DNA from: an uncultured Oscillospiraceae bacterium
GTDB lineage: Bacteria > Bacillota > Clostridia > Oscillospirales > Oscillospiraceae
NCBI GenBank assembly: GCA_910578505.1
Contig: CAJTPV010000068.1
Location: 1-8,209 of the forward strand
Reading direction: 5' to 3'
Length of the DNA stretch: 8,209 nucleotides
The stretch's first letter is position 1. Every line of letters begins with the position of its first letter. Position numbers and translations under genes: made by a program. The notes under the pieces were generated by a model. That model made no database searches, was not told the origin of the DNA, and was given only the letters and a program-made list of their open reading frames with translations. Below are positions 6,965 through 8,209 of the stretch, one piece after another.

Positions 6965-7667
6965 TCAAAGGTGACTGAAAAGGGAGCGGGGGATGATGGT
7001 GATCTTCGCCACCGGGGCGGAGTGGGTCTGGAGCGCCGCCACCAAGGCGCGGCCGATTTCGTGGTAAGAGACAATCATCCGCTCGTGGTCGGAGAGGATT
7101 TTGTTCTTCTTCTGATACCCGGCAATGACCACCTCGATGCTCTCTTGGAGGTCCTCCCGGGTGGCGAGCCTCCGTCCCTGGCGTACGGCCCGCAGGGCGG
7201 CCTCGTTGACCATGTTGGCCAACTTCGCACCGGAGGCCCCGGAGGCGGCACAGGCGATGGTGTTAAAGTCCACATTCTCCGCCAGCTTCACCTTGGCGGC
7301 GTGAACCTTTAGGATGGCCTCGCGGCCCTGAAGGTCGGGAAGAAGCTGAGGATGGGGTTCATCTCCTTTGGCCTCACCTTGTCGAACACGCAGCCGCTCT
7401 CCCACAGGCGATCCACCAGGCTGGGGTCATGGAAGGTGATCTGGCGTACAGGCCAGGCTCCTCGGAGGTGTCAACGAAGTAGATGACGTCCTGCTCCACC
7501 TGGGCCACGGCTACCTTCAGCATGGTGAGGAAGGTGCCGTAGTCCACCTGCGTGATCTCTTGGCGCATCAGGCGGGGAAACAGCAGGGTATTCAGCAGGA
7601 TCATGACCACTAAGACGATAAAGCAGTAGAGGATCAAAGGCTTTTGGGGCTTTTCGATTTTTTACAT
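6965..7667 (-). pseudogene. ftsH: ftsH remnant (AAA+ membrane metalloprotease), decayed
   Basis: Reading the - strand from ATG 7667, preceded by AAAGGAG (7677-7683), the second codon is TAA; restoring it to AAA would give a normal MKKIEKPQ start. After it come TM1 (LILYCFIVLVVMILLNTLLF) and part of the external domain (TQVDYGTFLTMLK). A frameshift follows near 7440-7450, after which the other frame continues as PSLVDRLWESGCVFDKV and NPILSFF. Near 7338-7345 the sequence jumps directly to PDLQGREAILKVHA, so TM2 and the entire ATPase core with Walker A, Walker B and the second region of homology are missing. The rest of the AAA lid and the start of the protease domain remain (NVDFNTIACAASGASGA, NMVNEAALRAVRQGRR). 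The zinc motif reads HEIGR instead of HEIGH (7049-7063). Homology stops after TIIPRS near 6986, so the remaining protease domain is lost. It cannot make an active protease. Confidence 0.9.
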
Positions 7668-7766
7668 TTCTAATTTCTCCTTTCCGGGCCGTCTCATATA
7701 AGCATTATTTTACAAAAACAAATTGCAAAGTCAAAACTATTTCTTATTTCCGATAAACTGTGGGAT
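7668..7766. other. gap between ftsH remnant and small HTH gene
   Basis: The first 16 bases hold the old ribosome binding site of ftsH. The rest is AT-rich (7691-7751), with no clear promoter hexamers at proper spacing. It also contains the out-of-frame relic of the HTH gene's usual N-terminus, so the junction of two unrelated pieces of DNA probably lies between about 7684 and 7735. Confidence 0.35.
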
Positions 7767-7946
7767 ATGATGAAGGAAAACGGCTTTTCCACACACCAAT
7801 TAAGGGAAAAGTGCGGTGTCGACAGCAAGACCATCCGGCGCTTGCGGGCAAACGACAACATGGAAACCAAGACACTGAACAAATTGTGTACGGTCCTTGA
7901 TTGCCGTCTGGAAGATATTGCTGAATATATTCCAGACGAGCAGTAA
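7767..7946 (+). CDS. small Cro/CI-type helix-turn-helix protein, N-terminus uncertain
   Basis: From ATG 7767 the frame gives 59 residues ending at TAA 7944-7946. The helix-turn-helix is STHQLREKCGVDSKTIRRL, about residues 8-26. The C-terminus (LDCRLEDIAEYIPDEQ, about 44-59) is typical of small YozG-like XRE regulators common on Firmicutes mobile elements. These usually begin ISYDKLWxLM. Here GATAAACTGTGG (DKLW) is in frame just before ATG 7767, but ISY (ATTTCTTAT, 7738-7747) lies in another frame, separated by four bases TTCC. No ATG or ribosome binding site is found in frame upstream of 7767. Either a shortened protein is made from 7767/7770, an unusual start is used, or the gene is dead. 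It sits just upstream of the transfer-origin region, in the same direction. Confidence 0.6.
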   Translation: MMKENGFSTHQLREKCGVDSKTIRRLRANDNMETKTLNKLCTVLDCRLEDIAEYIPDEQ

Positions 7947-7987
7947 CAACTCCACGGCTCTGCGGATGCAGAACCGTGGAGTTGTTA
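7944..7987 (+). terminator. 20-bp hairpin terminator overlapping the HTH stop codon
   Basis: TAACAACTCCACGGCTCTGC (7944-7963) pairs with 7968-7987 across a GGAT loop, with a single C-A mismatch in the stem. The stop codon of the HTH gene is the first three bases of the stem. It is followed by GCATTTTC, a modest T-run. A rho-independent terminator is the simplest reading. Confidence 0.65.
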
Positions 7988-7988
7988 G

Positions 7989-8052
7989 CATTTTCGGGGC
8001 GGGGTATCCAGGCTGCGATCTGGCAGCATGGGTACCCAACGCCCCGAAAATG
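7989..8052. repeat. large imperfect inverted repeat next to the transfer origin
   Basis: CATTTTCGGGGCG (from 7989) is exactly matched by CGCCCCGAAAATG (ending 8052). Inside, GGGTATCC-AGGCTGC pairs with GCAGCATGGGTACCC with two unpaired bases and two mismatches. The arms total about 28 and 30 nt around a 6-nt loop (GATCTG). It could be a second terminator, an element end, or part of an extended origin of transfer. Confidence 0.6.
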
Positions 8053-8062
8053 GAGGGGGAAT

Positions 8063-8125
8063 CCAAGGGGGGGAGACCTCCCCTCTTGGCACACGACTTT
8101 CGGAGAAAGTCTAGTGTGTTATACC
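8063..8125 (+). other. oriT: origin of transfer (oriT), MOBV / pMV158 type
   Basis: CACACGACTTTC (8090-8101) pairs with GAAAGTC-TA-GTGTG (8105-8118) around a GGA loop. The right arm runs into TAGTGTG/TTATAC (8112-8124), matching the nic sequence known for the pMV158 relaxase MobM and its MOBV relatives, with nicking after the final G (8118/8119). In pMV158 the nic site likewise follows a short hairpin made of ACTTTA/TAAAGT-like arms. A further imperfect hairpin, CCAAGGGGGG...CCCCTCTTGG (8063-8089), abuts it. The orientation implies that a Mob/Pre (plasmid recombination) gene lies to the right on the + strand, outside the window. The match is from memory of the nic consensus; no search was run. 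Confidence 0.8.
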
Positions 8126-8136
8126 TTTTGTCCCGG

Positions 8137-8188
8137 CTGGCGCGGGAAAGGGGCGGCGCGGTCTGGCGCAGTCACTTTCCCGCACCAG
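8137..8188. repeat. inverted repeat downstream of oriT
   Basis: CTGGCGCGGGAAAG (8137-8150) pairs with CTTTCCCGCACCAG (8175-8188) with one mismatch, around a 24-nt GC-rich loop that contains GCGC repeats. It lies between the nic site and the expected relaxase gene, so it may be an accessory relaxase-binding element, or an operator or attenuator of that gene. Confidence 0.5.
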
Positions 8189-8209
8189 GAAATCAGGCAG
8201 TGGGATGGA

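Noticed and set aside
6938..7312. Plus-strand open frame of 124 residues
   Set aside because: It is antisense to the ftsH remnant, whose - strand translation is clearly FtsH.
7405..7637. Reading the ftsH pieces as two separate small genes
   Set aside because: The two frames join into successive parts of one FtsH protein once the frameshift and deletion are allowed for. Neither has an independent ribosome binding site.
7694..8094. Minus-strand open frames of 62, 116 and 88 residues
   Set aside because: They run opposite to the HTH gene and through the hairpin cluster, where palindromes keep both strands open by chance. No start signals or known motifs.

Overview
The window looks like chromosomal DNA of a Gram-positive anaerobe of the class Clostridia, probably a gut Oscillospiraceae/Lachnospiraceae-type bacterium, that has been cut up and joined by mobile DNA. 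This is inferred from the gene families present, the SD-led TTG starts, the high-GC transporter operon beside AT-richer DNA, and an ftsH remnant of clostridial type. No rRNA, tRNA or CRISPR array was seen.

Layout: (1) Positions 1-420 hold the 3' end of an unrecognised gene on the + strand, a very small ORF with a strong ribosome binding site, and a hairpin. This part is AT-richer and looks like mobile-element backbone. (2) Positions 420-640 have no gene, only a perfect 14-bp hairpin near 497-532. (3) Positions 641-6356 are a two-gene operon read on the - strand: an 827-residue MMPL/RND-type membrane transporter, then, overlapping it by 8 nt, a 1079-residue exported and membrane-anchored protein. 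The second protein has two blocks of GLUG repeats separated by about 330 residues of predicted coiled coil. (4) A divergent control region at about 6357-6559 has a promoter for the operon and two ATGTAT/ATACAT dyads beside an XRE-family regulator gene (+ strand, to 6916). (5) Positions 6965-7667 on the - strand are the wreck of an ftsH gene: stop at codon 2, a frameshift, deletion of the whole ATPase core, a damaged zinc motif and a lost 3' end. (6) Positions 7767-7946 encode a small Cro/CI-type helix-turn-helix protein whose family N-terminus seems shifted out of frame. It ends inside a terminator hairpin. (7) Positions 7989-8190 are packed with inverted repeats and contain a close match to a MOBV (pMV158-type) origin of transfer, with the nic sequence TAGTGTG/TTATAC at 8112-8124. 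A Mob/Pre relaxase gene would be expected just beyond the right edge.

How the genes may work together: the transporter keeps both Asp-Tyr proton-relay pairs and is probably active. Its overlapping partner may supply an external coiled-coil/beta-helix arm to the same complex. The divergent XRE protein is the obvious candidate regulator, but this is inferred from position only. The right end is a separate mobilizable module, and the dead ftsH lies between the two.
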